From Edaphobacter aggregans DSM 19364 (GTDB lineage Bacteria; Acidobacteriota; Terriglobia; Terriglobales; Acidobacteriaceae), in the NCBI RefSeq assembly GCF_000745965.1, contig NZ_JQKI01000028.1, positions 18,815-82,814 on the forward strand: a DNA stretch of 64,000 nucleotides, read 5' to 3'. The number at the start of each line of letters is the position of its first letter. The stretch's first letter is position 1. A model generated the notes under the pieces. That model made no database searches. It was not told the DNA's origin and saw only the letters and a program-made list of their open reading frames with translations. The translations under genes and the position numbers were made by a program. This document shows positions 1-9,096 of this stretch, piece by piece.

Positions 1-1152
<1,152 letters not shown>

Positions 1153-1168
1153 TTGCCTCGCCTCTGAT

Positions 1169-1224
1169 GTGTCATCCTGAGCGAAGTCTGGCGCGCACTT
1201 TGGCCAGACGCAGTCGAAGGATCT
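1169..1224 (+). repeat. R1 dispersed repeat, long variant
   Basis: It begins GTCATCCTGAGCGAAG and ends GCAGTCGAAGGATCTGCGG. Between these lies a small inverted repeat (TCTGGC...GCCAGA). The same long variant recurs near 37.5 kb. It sits between the convergent murA and GNAT genes. Confidence 0.8.
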
Positions 1225-1273
1225 GCGGTTTGCCTGCACAGGCCTACACCATGGTCTCTAACAATCGCAGCCT

Positions 1274-1729
1274 CTAACTCTCAAACTCCTTCCAATACAT
1301 CGCCGCATCCACCCCCGGCCCATAAAATCCCTTCTGCCCACCCACCCGCCGATACCCCAGCCGCTCATAGAACCGAACCGCCCCCGCGTTCTTCACATAC
1401 ACATGCAGCATCATCCCCACGCCCCCCGACGCCCGCACCCACGCCTCCCCCTCGGCAAGCATCCGTTCCCCCAGCCCTCTGCGGCGAAACCCCTCGCCGA
1501 CGTCGATCGTCACCACATACCCCACCTCCACTGCCTCCGCCGGCTCGATATGCACAATGCAGAACCCCGCCAGCGCATCTCCTGCCTCAGCGATCACAGC
1601 CCACGCATTCTCCGCCTCGGCAAACCTCCGCATCGCCTCCCTGCTGAACCGGAACGGCGGCGCAAAGCACTCCGCATCCAGCGCAACGATGGACTCCAGA
1701 TCGCGCCGCTCGTACCTGCGAAGTACCAT
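1274..1729 (-). CDS. GNAT-family N-acetyltransferase (RimI-like)
   Basis: A protein of about 151 residues with the GNAT fold. The acetyl-CoA pyrophosphate-binding motif is FRRRGLGERML near residue 80, and a C-terminal NAGAVRFYERLGYRRVG block is typical of RimI-like enzymes that acetylate protein N termini or small amines. The substrate cannot be told. I chose the ATG at 1729 because AAGGGGAG precedes it. Longer frames would run back through the terminator and the 3' end of the upstream receptor gene. It is separated from the receptor by that terminator, so it probably has its own promoter. Confidence 0.85.
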   Translation of the reverse strand: MVLRRYERRDLESIVALDAECFAPPFRFSREAMRRFAEAENAWAVIAEAGDALAGFCIVHIEPAEAVEVGYVVTIDVGEGFRRRGLGERMLAEGEAWVRASGGVGMMLHVYVKNAGAVRFYERLGYRRVGGQKGFYGPGVDAAMYWKEFES

Positions 1730-1771
1730 CCCACTCCCCTTGCGCATTCCCATCCCAACACAACCGTGCTC

Positions 1772-1801
1772 AAAAAGAAAAGGCGCCCACAAGGAGCGCC
1801 T
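1772..1801 (-). terminator. Rho-independent terminator of the TonB receptor gene
   Basis: On the minus strand an AGGCGC / GCGCCT stem is followed by TTTTCTTTTT. It lies 22 nt past the receptor stop codon. Confidence 0.85.
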
Positions 1802-1823
1802 CTCCACACACAGTTCATCTGTC

Positions 1824-4800
1824 CTAGAAGATGATCCTTCCCGCCAGTTGCAGCTGACGCGACGATCCTGCATCGCCGATGGCACCACGAGTCTGTGAGA
1901 TCTGACCGAACGTACTCGCCGCTCCCGTCGTGGCCGTCAGCACAGGATTGCCGTAGTTCACCTGGTTGAACACATCGAACGCATCCATCCTCAGCACCAG
2001 GTTCACCGACTCTGCAATCCGTGTCGTCTTCTGCAGCGAAACATCCGTGTCCGAGAAGCCCGGCCCCGTCAGAGCGTTGCGCTGCAGATTGCCAAAGCCC
2101 AGCGGCTGCGTATAGAACGCGCAGCCCGCCACTGGCGTCGTACACACCGAGCCGCGGATGAACGGAATATTCCCATTCGGCAGCACATTGCCCACACCCG
2201 TCGAGTACGGCCCCAGCCGCGTCGGCCTTATCTGCCCCAGCCCCGCCGCCGTGCTGCCCGAATAAGTCGAGGTCGTCACCACGTTCATCGGATTGCCGCC
2301 CTGGATCTGGTTGATCAGCGCCACCATCCACCCGTCCTTCAGCCGGTTCCCATGGAACGGCAGCGTCCACGTCCCGCTGAAGACAAAGTGATGACGAACG
2401 TCGAAGTCCGACAAACCGTAGCTGCCTGCCGGATTCGTGCTGTCCTGAACACCATTGCCAGCCTGCGAGTTCAGGTCCATCGACTTCGAGTACGTATACG
2501 TGGTGTTGAACTGAATGCCGCCATGCAGCGACTTCCGCACCGTCAGCCACAACGCGTTATAGTTCGACATCCCTACCGAGTCGTTGTACGTGATGTTGCC
2601 CAGCGCAGCGTTCGGACGATACGGGCTCGTCGACGAGACGGTAGGATACGGCCGCGTCCCCGTCGTCGCTCCCGGCGCATACACCAACTGATTCAGGTTG
2701 CGATTCAGCCGCAGATGACGCCCGCCCGAGCCGATATAGCCCACCTGCAGCGCCGTTCCCCAGCCCAGGTCTTGTTGCAGGTTCAGGTTGTACGACTCCA
2801 TGTACGCGTTGCGGAACTTCGGATTCACCGATGCCGGCGCCAGGCTGGACGCTGCCGCGCTGGGATACAGCGTGCCTACCGGAAGCTGTGGCCCTGTCGC
2901 CGTAGCCGTAAGGCTTACCGGATTCGAGTTCGGAGGGTTCTGTGCAAGCCCCGCCACATTGCTGATGATCGGCTGGTCCGCCATAATCCCGAAGCCTCCG
3001 CGCACCGTCGTCTTTCCATTCCCGAAGATGTCGTAGATAAAGCCCAGGCGCGGCTCGAAGTTGTTGTTCTGCTGGTATGGCTGATCCACCTGCACGAATG
3101 ACCGGGTGGTCGGATCGAAGGTTACGAAACGCTCGCCTCCCTCCGTCGGCGTCCCATTCCATTCATACCGGAAGCCGATCTCCGCGGTGAACGTCGGCGA
3201 GATCTTCCAGTTGTCGTCGACAAAACCCGCAACTGAATTGATAAAGATGCGGTTCGTCAGATACTGCGGGTTTCCGGTAAACGCATTTCCCAGGCCCGCG
3301 ATAAAGTTGGCCGTCGACGTAAACGCGATCGTCCCCGCCGTCTGCTGAAAGTTGTTCCCATTAAAGCGCCGGTACTCGCCGCCCATCTTGATCGCGTGTT
3401 TCGACTTGAGATAGCTCAACGTATCCGACAGCACGTACGTCGTCACGTTGCGTCCCTGCGGAAACCCCGATGGCCCACCGAAGTTCAGGCCCAGGTCGCT
3501 GACCGTCATCTGCGGCAATCCAATCGGATCCGTCACGCCATTGTTGATCCCGTATTTGCTAGCGCTCTCAAGAAAGTTGTCCGAGAACCGGATTGCAATG
3601 CGGTTGAATCCGAGCCGCGCCTCGTTCACCACGTTGGGCGAAAACACATGGACATCGTTGATCGTACCGATCTGCCGATGCGCCGTCCGATGATCGCCAA
3701 ATCCCGTGACATTGTTCAGCTGCAGGTTAGGCTCGGTCCGCGCATCCTGCTGCCATGCGTAATAAAGATGCAGGGTATTCGCAGAAGTCACGTTATGCAG
3801 AAGATCGCCGCTGAACTGGTCAGTCTTCACCGGCCCCGGTGAGGATCCGGTCGCAGTGGCCACCCTCACTCCGTTCACCGTGGACTCCACGCCAACAGGA
3901 ACCAGGTTAATGATCTGCGCATACGCCGGGCCCGCCGGGCTCGTAGCGAACTGCGCGCGCTGCGCCGCCGTAGGAACATTGCTGCGAAGCAGAATGTCCT
4001 GCGACTGCCGCAGTCCCTCATAGCTCAGGAAGAAGAACGTCTTGTCCTTGTAGAGCGGACCGCTGAACGCACCTCCAAAATTGTTTCTCTTCAGAGAGCT
4101 CTGCCGCGTCCCCTTCCGGTTGAAGTAGTTCCGCGCATCGAACCAATTGTTCCGCAAATAATCGAATGCCTCGCCGTGAAACTGCTTCGTCCCCGAACGA
4201 GTCGACACATTCACCACCGACCCCGAACTCCGCCCATACTCCGCGCTGAAGGTCGAGTTCGAGATCTTGAACTCCGACGTCGTGTTGATCGAGGGCTGGA
4301 ACGTAATCTGATTCTGCGTCATGTCATTCAGATTGATTCCGTTAATCTGAAAGTTCGCCGAATCCTCGCGTTGGCCGGCCGTGATGTACGAATTCGCTCC
4401 CAGGCCGCGGCTCGCCGAAGTAAGAAATCCGTTCGCCGGCGGAACCACAGCGCCAGGCGTCAGCTGCGTCAGGTCCAGAAAGTGACGGCCATTCAGCGGA
4501 ATATTCTGCACCGTCTCTTTATCGATCACCTGCCCTACCGTAATGGTGCTCGAATCGATGATCGGAGTCGATCCCGTCACCTCCACCGTCGTTCCCGTAG
4601 AGGCGATGTTCATCTTCACGTTCATCGTTGCCCGCTGGTCCACCTGCAGCGTCAGGCTCGGCACCGAATACTGGCCGAATCCCGCAGCATTCACCTGGAT
4701 CATGTAGTTGCCCGGCTGCAGTGACGGAACGAAGTAGGTGCCCGACTCATCGGTCGTCACCTCGCGATCGGCGTTCGTATCCAGCGAATGCACCTTCACC

Positions 4801-4946
4801 GCCGCGCCTGCAACCACCGCGCCTGTCGCATCCGTCACCGTGCCCGACAGCGTCGCCGTTGACTGCGCGCTCGCCGTGCACACAAACACCAGGCCAAGAA
4901 CAACAACACCAACACACAACCGGAAAGACAACGTTGTACGCTTCAC
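1824..4946 (-). CDS. TonB-dependent receptor with N-terminal carboxypeptidase-regulatory domain
   Basis: A 1040-residue outer-membrane receptor of the large acidobacterial Oar/CarbReg type. Residues 1-28 are a signal peptide ending ASAQS. Residues ~30-110 are a CarboxypepD_reg beta-sandwich (LSGTVTDATGAVVAGAAVKV). A plug domain follows (~115-240, with IPLNGRHFLDLTQLTPGAV) and then a beta-barrel ending in a C-terminal Phe, the usual outer-membrane insertion signal. The start is GTG with a strong AGGAGG six bases upstream. Such receptors take up oligosaccharides or other large ligands with TonB energy; the ligand is unknown here. No TonB, transporter or hydrolase neighbour gives a clue. A promoter with an overlapping palindrome lies about 195-220 bases upstream. 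Confidence 0.93.
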   Translation of the reverse strand: MKRTTLSFRLCVGVVVLGLVFVCTASAQSTATLSGTVTDATGAVVAGAAVKVHSLDTNADREVTTDESGTYFVPSLQPGNYMIQVNAAGFGQYSVPSLTLQVDQRATMNVKMNIASTGTTVEVTGSTPIIDSSTITVGQVIDKETVQNIPLNGRHFLDLTQLTPGAVVPPANGFLTSASRGLGANSYITAGQREDSANFQINGINLNDMTQNQITFQPSINTTSEFKISNSTFSAEYGRSSGSVVNVSTRSGTKQFHGEAFDYLRNNWFDARNYFNRKGTRQSSLKRNNFGGAFSGPLYKDKTFFFLSYEGLRQSQDILLRSNVPTAAQRAQFATSPAGPAYAQIINLVPVGVESTVNGVRVATATGSSPGPVKTDQFSGDLLHNVTSANTLHLYYAWQQDARTEPNLQLNNVTGFGDHRTAHRQIGTINDVHVFSPNVVNEARLGFNRIAIRFSDNFLESASKYGINNGVTDPIGLPQMTVSDLGLNFGGPSGFPQGRNVTTYVLSDTLSYLKSKHAIKMGGEYRRFNGNNFQQTAGTIAFTSTANFIAGLGNAFTGNPQYLTNRIFINSVAGFVDDNWKISPTFTAEIGFRYEWNGTPTEGGERFVTFDPTTRSFVQVDQPYQQNNNFEPRLGFIYDIFGNGKTTVRGGFGIMADQPIISNVAGLAQNPPNSNPVSLTATATGPQLPVGTLYPSAAASSLAPASVNPKFRNAYMESYNLNLQQDLGWGTALQVGYIGSGGRHLRLNRNLNQLVYAPGATTGTRPYPTVSSTSPYRPNAALGNITYNDSVGMSNYNALWLTVRKSLHGGIQFNTTYTYSKSMDLNSQAGNGVQDSTNPAGSYGLSDFDVRHHFVFSGTWTLPFHGNRLKDGWMVALINQIQGGNPMNVVTTSTYSGSTAAGLGQIRPTRLGPYSTGVGNVLPNGNIPFIRGSVCTTPVAGCAFYTQPLGFGNLQRNALTGPGFSDTDVSLQKTTRIAESVNLVLRMDAFDVFNQVNYGNPVLTATTGAASTFGQISQTRGAIGDAGSSRQLQLAGRIIF

Positions 4947-5139
4947 GGACAGCCTCCTGAAGGAACGTCAATCTCTACGCATCGCGGCGCAAAGCACTAA
5001 TTTTCAACTTCTGATTCAAGTCCTCGCGGCGTGCGTAGAATCCGCCGCACCATCGATAACTACACCGCCCGGACTTCCTCGGCCGCTCAAGGGCCGATGA
5101 AATACGGAACCACGGTCAAATGGGGAACAATATGTCATT

Positions 5140-5167
5140 AATTTACATGGAATCTCTTCCATGTCAA
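5140..5167 (-). promoter_or_regulatory. Sigma-70-type promoter with overlapping palindromic operator
   Basis: On the minus strand TTGACA (5167-5162) is followed after 16 bp by TAAATT (5145-5140). The perfect inverted repeat ACATGGAA-TCTC-TTCCATGT (5145-5164) fills the spacer and touches both boxes. A repressor bound there would block the TonB receptor promoter. The leader would be about 185 nt. Confidence 0.5.
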
Positions 5168-5339
5168 CGAAACCTGTCACAAACCCCGCGCGTTGCAGGC
5201 GCCTCTGCCGCAACCACACGGCGCGCGCGCTTGCCTGCCACGCTACTTCGCCAGCCCGGCTCGGTTGTCAGCGCATCATCGAATCCGCGTCATTTTCCTG
5301 TAAAAGCGCCCGTTCCACACCGCACCGGCGGTGTTAGAA

Positions 5340-5617
5340 GTGTCATCCTGAGCGAAGCGCGAGTCGAAGGATCTGCGGCTCTTTGCAGGCTGCCACGCGC
5401 TCCAAACGACCCCTGCTCTCCTCACAATCTCATTTCCAAGCGAAGCCCAGTGTTCGATGTGTCATCCCGAGCGAAGCGGCGAAGCCACGCAAAGCCTGCC
5501 CTGAGCGAATTCGAATGGGAGGAACCCCTCATTTCGTTCACATCGCCCATAAGCCCGGCCACACTTCAGAAATTGTCATCCTGAGCGGAGCGCAGCGAAG
5601 TCGAAGGACCTGCATTT
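5340..5617 (+). repeat. Three R1 repeats in a row
   Basis: Copies lie at about 5340-5378, 5459-5530 and 5575-5617. The first and third keep GTCATCCTGAGCG...AGTCGAAGGA(T/C)CTGC. The middle one is diverged (GTCATCCCGAGCGAAG) and carries a second partial unit (CCTGAGCGAATTCGAA). All are in the same orientation. Confidence 0.8.
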
Positions 5618-5691
5618 CGCCCCCCACGGCCACGAGCCCCGGCGCTCCCATACAATCTCCGCCCCCCAAACCTGATACCCTCAATCCCCGG

Positions 5692-6846
5692 ATGTCCACC
5701 GACCATTCCTCCAACTCCTCGCGCCTCGTCGCCCCCATCTTCTTCTACTTCGTCGCCGCCGGAATCGTCACCGTCATGCTCGGCCCTCTGCTCCCCTCGC
5801 TCATCACACGATGGCAGCTTGAGGACGCCCAGGCCGGAACCCTCTTCGCCTCCTCCTTCTTCGGCCAGCTCATCGGAGCATGGTTCGCCACTCGCAACCT
5901 TCGTCTCAGCGTCCTCCTCGGAGCGGCCTTCACCGCCGCCGGTTGCGCCGCGCTTGCCTGGGCCACCTTCCATACCGCGCACCTCGCCCTCTTCACCGCC
6001 GGACTCGGTCTCGGATTCTCGCTCACCGCCGGCAACGTCATCGTCGGAACGGCCTCGGCGTACGTCCCCCATCGCGCCCGAACCCTCGCCCTGCTCAACG
6101 TCGCATGGAGCATCGGAGCCATCGCCTGCCCCGCGCTCGTCCGTGCCTGCGCCCCCTACGGTCCGCGCCTCTTCTTCCTCCTCACCGCATCCCTGCTCGC
6201 CCTCGGAGGACTCTTCGCCACGACCATCCCTCATCCCGCCACCAACGCCTCGCAGTCACCACTCCCCACTACGCGTATCCCTCTGCCCGGTGCGGCCATC
6301 GCTCTCTTCGCCGCGTCCCTGCTCCTCTACATCGGCAACGAAAACGCCCTCGGAGGCTGGCTTCCCAGCTTCGCCATCCGCAACAACCCCGCCACCGCCG
6401 CCTCCACCATCGCGCTCTTCTACTGGCTCTCACAACTCATCGGCCGCCTCCTCATGGCCGCGCTCCTCTACCTCGTCACCGAACCCTTCCTCTACCGCGC
6501 CTCGCTCACGCTGCTCCTGCTCACCCAGATCGCTCTCATCCTCACTCCACACCCCGCTCCCGCTCTCGTCTTCACCGCCACCATCCTCAACGGAGCAGCC
6601 CTCGGCCCGCTCTACCCCCTCATCGTCTCCTTCCTGCTCACGCGAACCGGACAGCACGCCCGCCTCGGCCCGCTCTTCTCCTTCGCCTCACTCGGCGGAG
6701 CCACCCTTCCCTGGCTCACCGGCGTCGTCTCCACCCGCTTCGGCGGCCTCCGCCCCGGACTCCTCGTCCCCGCCGCTGCGACTCTGCTCCTCCTCTTACT
6801 CTCCCCCGCCATCATCCCCCGCCCAAACAACACCTCCGCACGCTGA
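5692..6846 (+). CDS. Major facilitator superfamily transporter
   Basis: A 384-residue inner-membrane protein with about twelve hydrophobic segments. The first half has GTLFASSFFGQLIGAWFATR, resembling the loop-2 region of MFS permeases, and the FHS/fucose-permease-like layout fits best. The substrate is unknown. The ATG at 5692 is chosen because the open frame further upstream runs through R1 repeats and encodes low-complexity sequence. The codon use is strongly C-ending, as elsewhere in the window. Nothing nearby suggests a pathway. Confidence 0.85.
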   Translation: MSTDHSSNSSRLVAPIFFYFVAAGIVTVMLGPLLPSLITRWQLEDAQAGTLFASSFFGQLIGAWFATRNLRLSVLLGAAFTAAGCAALAWATFHTAHLALFTAGLGLGFSLTAGNVIVGTASAYVPHRARTLALLNVAWSIGAIACPALVRACAPYGPRLFFLLTASLLALGGLFATTIPHPATNASQSPLPTTRIPLPGAAIALFAASLLLYIGNENALGGWLPSFAIRNNPATAASTIALFYWLSQLIGRLLMAALLYLVTEPFLYRASLTLLLLTQIALILTPHPAPALVFTATILNGAALGPLYPLIVSFLLTRTGQHARLGPLFSFASLGGATLPWLTGVVSTRFGGLRPGLLVPAAATLLLLLLSPAIIPRPNNTSAR

Positions 6847-6869
6847 CCGCTCACGCCCCCCCCCACCAC

Positions 6870-6898
6870 AAAAAGAAAGCCAGGCCCGCAGGCCTGGC
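6870..6898 (-). terminator. Rho-independent terminator behind micro-protein gene A
   Basis: On the minus strand the perfect stem GCCAGGCC / GGCCTGGC is followed by TTTCTTTTT. It is nearly identical to the terminator behind gene B. Confidence 0.85.
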
Positions 6899-6926
6899 TC
6901 TCCTCACCATCCTTCAACGTGTCGCG

Positions 6927-7019
6927 TTATCGCCGCGCCACAAACCGGAACTGATCCCGAAGCTGGATCGAGCTGATGACGATCAGAGCAAGCATAGACG
7001 GCAGAAAGAATACGTACAT
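6927..7019 (-). CDS. 30-residue membrane micro-protein, copy A
   Basis: It begins MYVFFLPSMLALIVIS, a hydrophobic segment (residues 2-18), and continues with the polar, basic tail SIQLRDQFRFVARR. A strong TGAGGAGG lies about five bases before the ATG, and a terminator follows 28 bases past the stop. Copy B, about 350 bp to the right, is closely similar. Most differences between the two are synonymous or conservative (V/I, S/G, R/K), as expected for a translated gene. I do not recognise the family. Size and topology fit a single-pass inner-membrane regulator, a subunit of a membrane complex, or a type I toxin-like peptide. No antisense RNA was identified. Confidence 0.7.
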   Translation of the reverse strand: MYVFFLPSMLALIVISSIQLRDQFRFVARR

Positions 7020-7305
7020 GGGGCCTCCTCAGGCGAAGTGATATGTCCTGCAAGTTGCACCGCAAAGCCACAGGAGGAACGCCCGTGCCATCGCGGTTAC
7101 CGCAACGAAGCTTGGCTTTCAGCGAGATCAGATCTACGTGCGACCATCTCCCGCAGACACAATATTCCCCCGAAAAATGGCCTCTAAGCACACATTCTCG
7201 GCGCACGAACCTCCGCAACAACGATTAACTGCGCAGGAACCTGCCTTGATTCTCCGCCTGCATTACACCCCCTCCGTGCACTGACGCACGAACTCACTCC
7301 ATCCC

Positions 7306-7333
7306 AAAAGAAAAACCAGGCCCACAGGCCTGG
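7306..7333 (-). terminator. Rho-independent terminator behind micro-protein gene B
   Basis: On the minus strand CCAGGCC / GGCCTGG is followed by TTTTTCTTTT. It ends the PEP-CTERM/micro-protein B transcript. Confidence 0.85.
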
Positions 7334-7364
7334 CTCTCTTCAGCATCCTTCAGCATGTTGGAGG

Positions 7365-7454
7365 TTAGCGGGTCGTAAACCGGAACTGATCCTTCAGCTG
7401 AATCGAACCGATGACGATGAGAGCAAGCATAGACGGCAGAAAGAAGATGTACAT
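7365..7454 (-). CDS. 29-residue membrane micro-protein, copy B
   Basis: Paralogue of copy A: MYIFFLPSMLALIVIG, then SIQLKDQFRFTTR. TGAGGAGG precedes the ATG at the same distance, and a near-identical terminator follows. The similarity between copies starts at the Shine-Dalgarno sequence and ends at the terminator, so the duplicated unit is ribosome site + gene + terminator. It lies 84 nt downstream of the PEP-CTERM gene with no visible terminator between them, so the two may be co-transcribed. Function unknown. Confidence 0.7.
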   Translation of the reverse strand: MYIFFLPSMLALIVIGSIQLKDQFRFTTR

Positions 7455-7538
7455 AAAGCCTCCTCAGGCAATTTGATTTTGGTACTGCTGTGTTTCCCCC
7501 GCAGCGCCATGTGCCCCGTGGCGTTGCGGGAATGTCGT

Positions 7539-7781
7539 TTACGAAGCGCGGCTACCGAACTTCCGGCGAATCGCTCCCGCAGCGCCTACCTGACCCGAAC
7601 CGTACAACACCAGGGTCGAGGGCTCAGGCGCGTGCGCGGGAGGAGTGGTCGTCCCGTTCTGTTCAATCTGGTACGGACCCGTGCCTCCCGACGAGCCGTT
7701 GAACGTCTGTGCGCCGGCCTTCATCGAACCCGGGAGAGCCACAAGGCAGATAGCAGTTAGCAGATAAGCAAATCTCTTCAA
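7539..7781 (-). CDS. Small PEP-CTERM sorting-domain protein
   Basis: About 80 residues. The signal peptide starts MKRFAYLLTAICLVALPGS, and a short Gly/Ser/Thr/Pro linker follows. The C terminus has APEPSTLVLYGSGQVGAAGA then IRRKFG, the PEP motif, hydrophobic stretch and basic end recognised by exosortase. Such proteins are exported and anchored or released with exopolysaccharide. I prefer the TTG at 7781 because GAGGGGG lies just upstream and it starts the signal peptide cleanly; an ATG six codons earlier is possible. The processed part would be tiny. No exosortase gene is in the window. Confidence 0.7.
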   Translation of the reverse strand: MKRFAYLLTAICLVALPGSMKAGAQTFNGSSGGTGPYQIEQNGTTTPPAHAPEPSTLVLYGSGQVGAAGAIRRKFGSRAS

Positions 7782-8188
7782 GTTGTCCCCCTCGCTCATC
7801 GCGAGTTCTATTTATGCTTTTAGTGCTCTGCCACGACGGCATTCCGTCGTCTTCTGCTGCGTCTCCTGGTTCGCAACTCCGGCTTACACTTTCCTTCGCA
7901 ACGACACTCTTGCGCGCGAAGATTCACAGTTGTGGCTACGCCTGCATCTCCGGCCAAAGAGAAGTGGCGACGTGACCGCCTCCATATGCGTTTGCTGATG
8001 CACTCTGGCGTATTGCAAACAGGCGGCCATTCCCCAAACTCGCCGGATTTTGAGAAATCCCCAAAAATCCCCGACCGGAGGCCGCTCACGCCTCGAAACA
8101 GCGATCAACTGTGCAGTAATGTGCCGTTAAAGTTCCAAAACATTGCCCTCACCCGTGGGCAAAACATTTCACACACACTTGCCGCAAC
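7782..8188. other. Gene-poor gap with one palindrome
   Basis: About 400 bp between the PEP-CTERM gene and moaD, both on the minus strand. A perfect ACGACGG-CATT-CCGTCGT inverted repeat lies at 7833-7850, about 52 bases before the PEP-CTERM start, and could be a leader hairpin or an operator. I found no convincing promoter or short gene. Confidence 0.5.
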
Positions 8189-8434
8189 TTACCTCGAACT
8201 GCCACCGCTCACCGGCGGCAGCAGTGCCACCTCATCCCCATCCCGCAAAACATCCTCCGGCCGCGCATACTCCCGGTTCACGGCCACTGCAATCGAGCGC
8301 ATCCACCCCGCGCATCTCTCCTCATACAGTGCCATCAGGTCCCCCACGCACGCCCTCTCAGCAAGCTCCACCTGCTCGCTCTCCCGGCCGAAGCTCTCCT
8401 TCAGCACCCCAAAGTAAAGCACCTGTACGCGCAT
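8189..8434 (-). CDS. moaD: MoaD-type molybdopterin synthase small subunit / ubiquitin-like sulfur carrier
   Basis: An 81-residue beta-grasp protein. It begins MRVQVLYFGVLKE and ends with the family tail DGDEVALLPPVSGG. MoaD carries a C-terminal Gly-Gly thiocarboxylate that donates sulfur to make molybdopterin. Here three residues (SSR) follow the Gly-Gly, which would block adenylation unless removed. It could therefore be a MoaD-like carrier needing a protease, or the true frame may end differently. A DUF488 gene lies upstream on the same strand. No other moa gene is in the window. Confidence 0.8.
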   Translation of the reverse strand: MRVQVLYFGVLKESFGRESEQVELAERACVGDLMALYEERCAGWMRSIAVAVNREYARPEDVLRDGDEVALLPPVSGGSSR

Positions 8435-8485
8435 CTCTCTTGAAGCATACGACCCGCAGGTCTCTCGTGGCCACCTCGAAGAGCC

Positions 8486-9022
8486 TCACCCAAACAGCAC
8501 CGGCTCCTTCGGATACCACACTCTGCCCCCACTCACCTGCGCGAAGCTTGTCATCACATGTGGCCTCCGCTCGCTCTCCCCATCCGCCTTCACGAACACA
8601 TCCTCCACCGCCACGCCACGCGCCATCACCGCGTCCGTAATCAAAGACCGATGACACCGCCACGGCACAGCCTCCGCGCACATCACCACCGTCTGATCGA
8701 TCTCCGGCAACCCCACCAGCCAGTCCACCTCCGCCTCGAACTGCGCCGTCTGCATATAGTCCGCATACCCACGAAAGCTCTCGTTCCTCCACCCCGTATT
8801 CACGCTGCCCGCAACCGCCTCCCGCCGCCCGCCCATCCCCTCACGCCACACCCCGCGAATCCCCGCCTCCTCCAGTCGCCGAAACAGCGCCGCCTGCGTG
8901 AACTGCGGATGTCGCCGCGACCCCGGAAACCTCCGCACATCCACCAGCATCCGCACGCCGTTGTCGCGCAGCGCCCGCAGAAACGCCTCAATCGTCAGCG
9001 TCGAGTGCCCAATCGTCATCAT
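8486..9022 (-). CDS. DUF488 family protein
   Basis: A 178-residue protein. It starts MMTIGHSTLTIEAFL and has the DUF488 landmarks TIGHS, DVRRFPGSRRHPQF and CAEAVPWRCHRSLI (two conserved Cys near residues 120-127). The family is widespread and biochemically uncharacterised. The ATG at 9022 is preceded by GAGAGG. It starts just behind the lon terminator and lies 51 nt upstream of moaD, so the two may share a transcript. I make no functional claim. Confidence 0.85.
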   Translation of the reverse strand: MMTIGHSTLTIEAFLRALRDNGVRMLVDVRRFPGSRRHPQFTQAALFRRLEEAGIRGVWREGMGGRREAVAGSVNTGWRNESFRGYADYMQTAQFEAEVDWLVGLPEIDQTVVMCAEAVPWRCHRSLITDAVMARGVAVEDVFVKADGESERRPHVMTSFAQVSGGRVWYPKEPVLFG

Positions 9023-9040
9023 CGCCAAACATCCTCTCGC

Positions 9041-9077
9041 AAAACAAAAGAGGCGGCCGGCCAAAGCCGAACCGCCC
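9041..9077 (-). terminator. Rho-independent terminator of lon
   Basis: On the minus strand, 20 bases past the lon stop, a GGCGG...CCGCC stem with an inner CGGC/GCCG stem is followed by TCTTTTGTTTT. Confidence 0.75.
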
Positions 9078-9096
9078 TTACTCACATCATCAAGCC

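Larger units (their letters stand above)
4947..5691. other. 745-bp divergent intergenic region
   Basis: It separates the receptor gene (minus) from the MFS gene (plus). It holds the receptor promoter/operator near 5.15 kb and three R1 repeats between 5.34 and 5.62 kb. I see no coding capacity that looks real. Confidence 0.7.

Noticed and set aside
5383..5691. N-terminal extension of the MFS transporter
   Set aside because: The upstream codons translate R1 repeats and have no MFS character; the first membrane helix follows the ATG at 5692.
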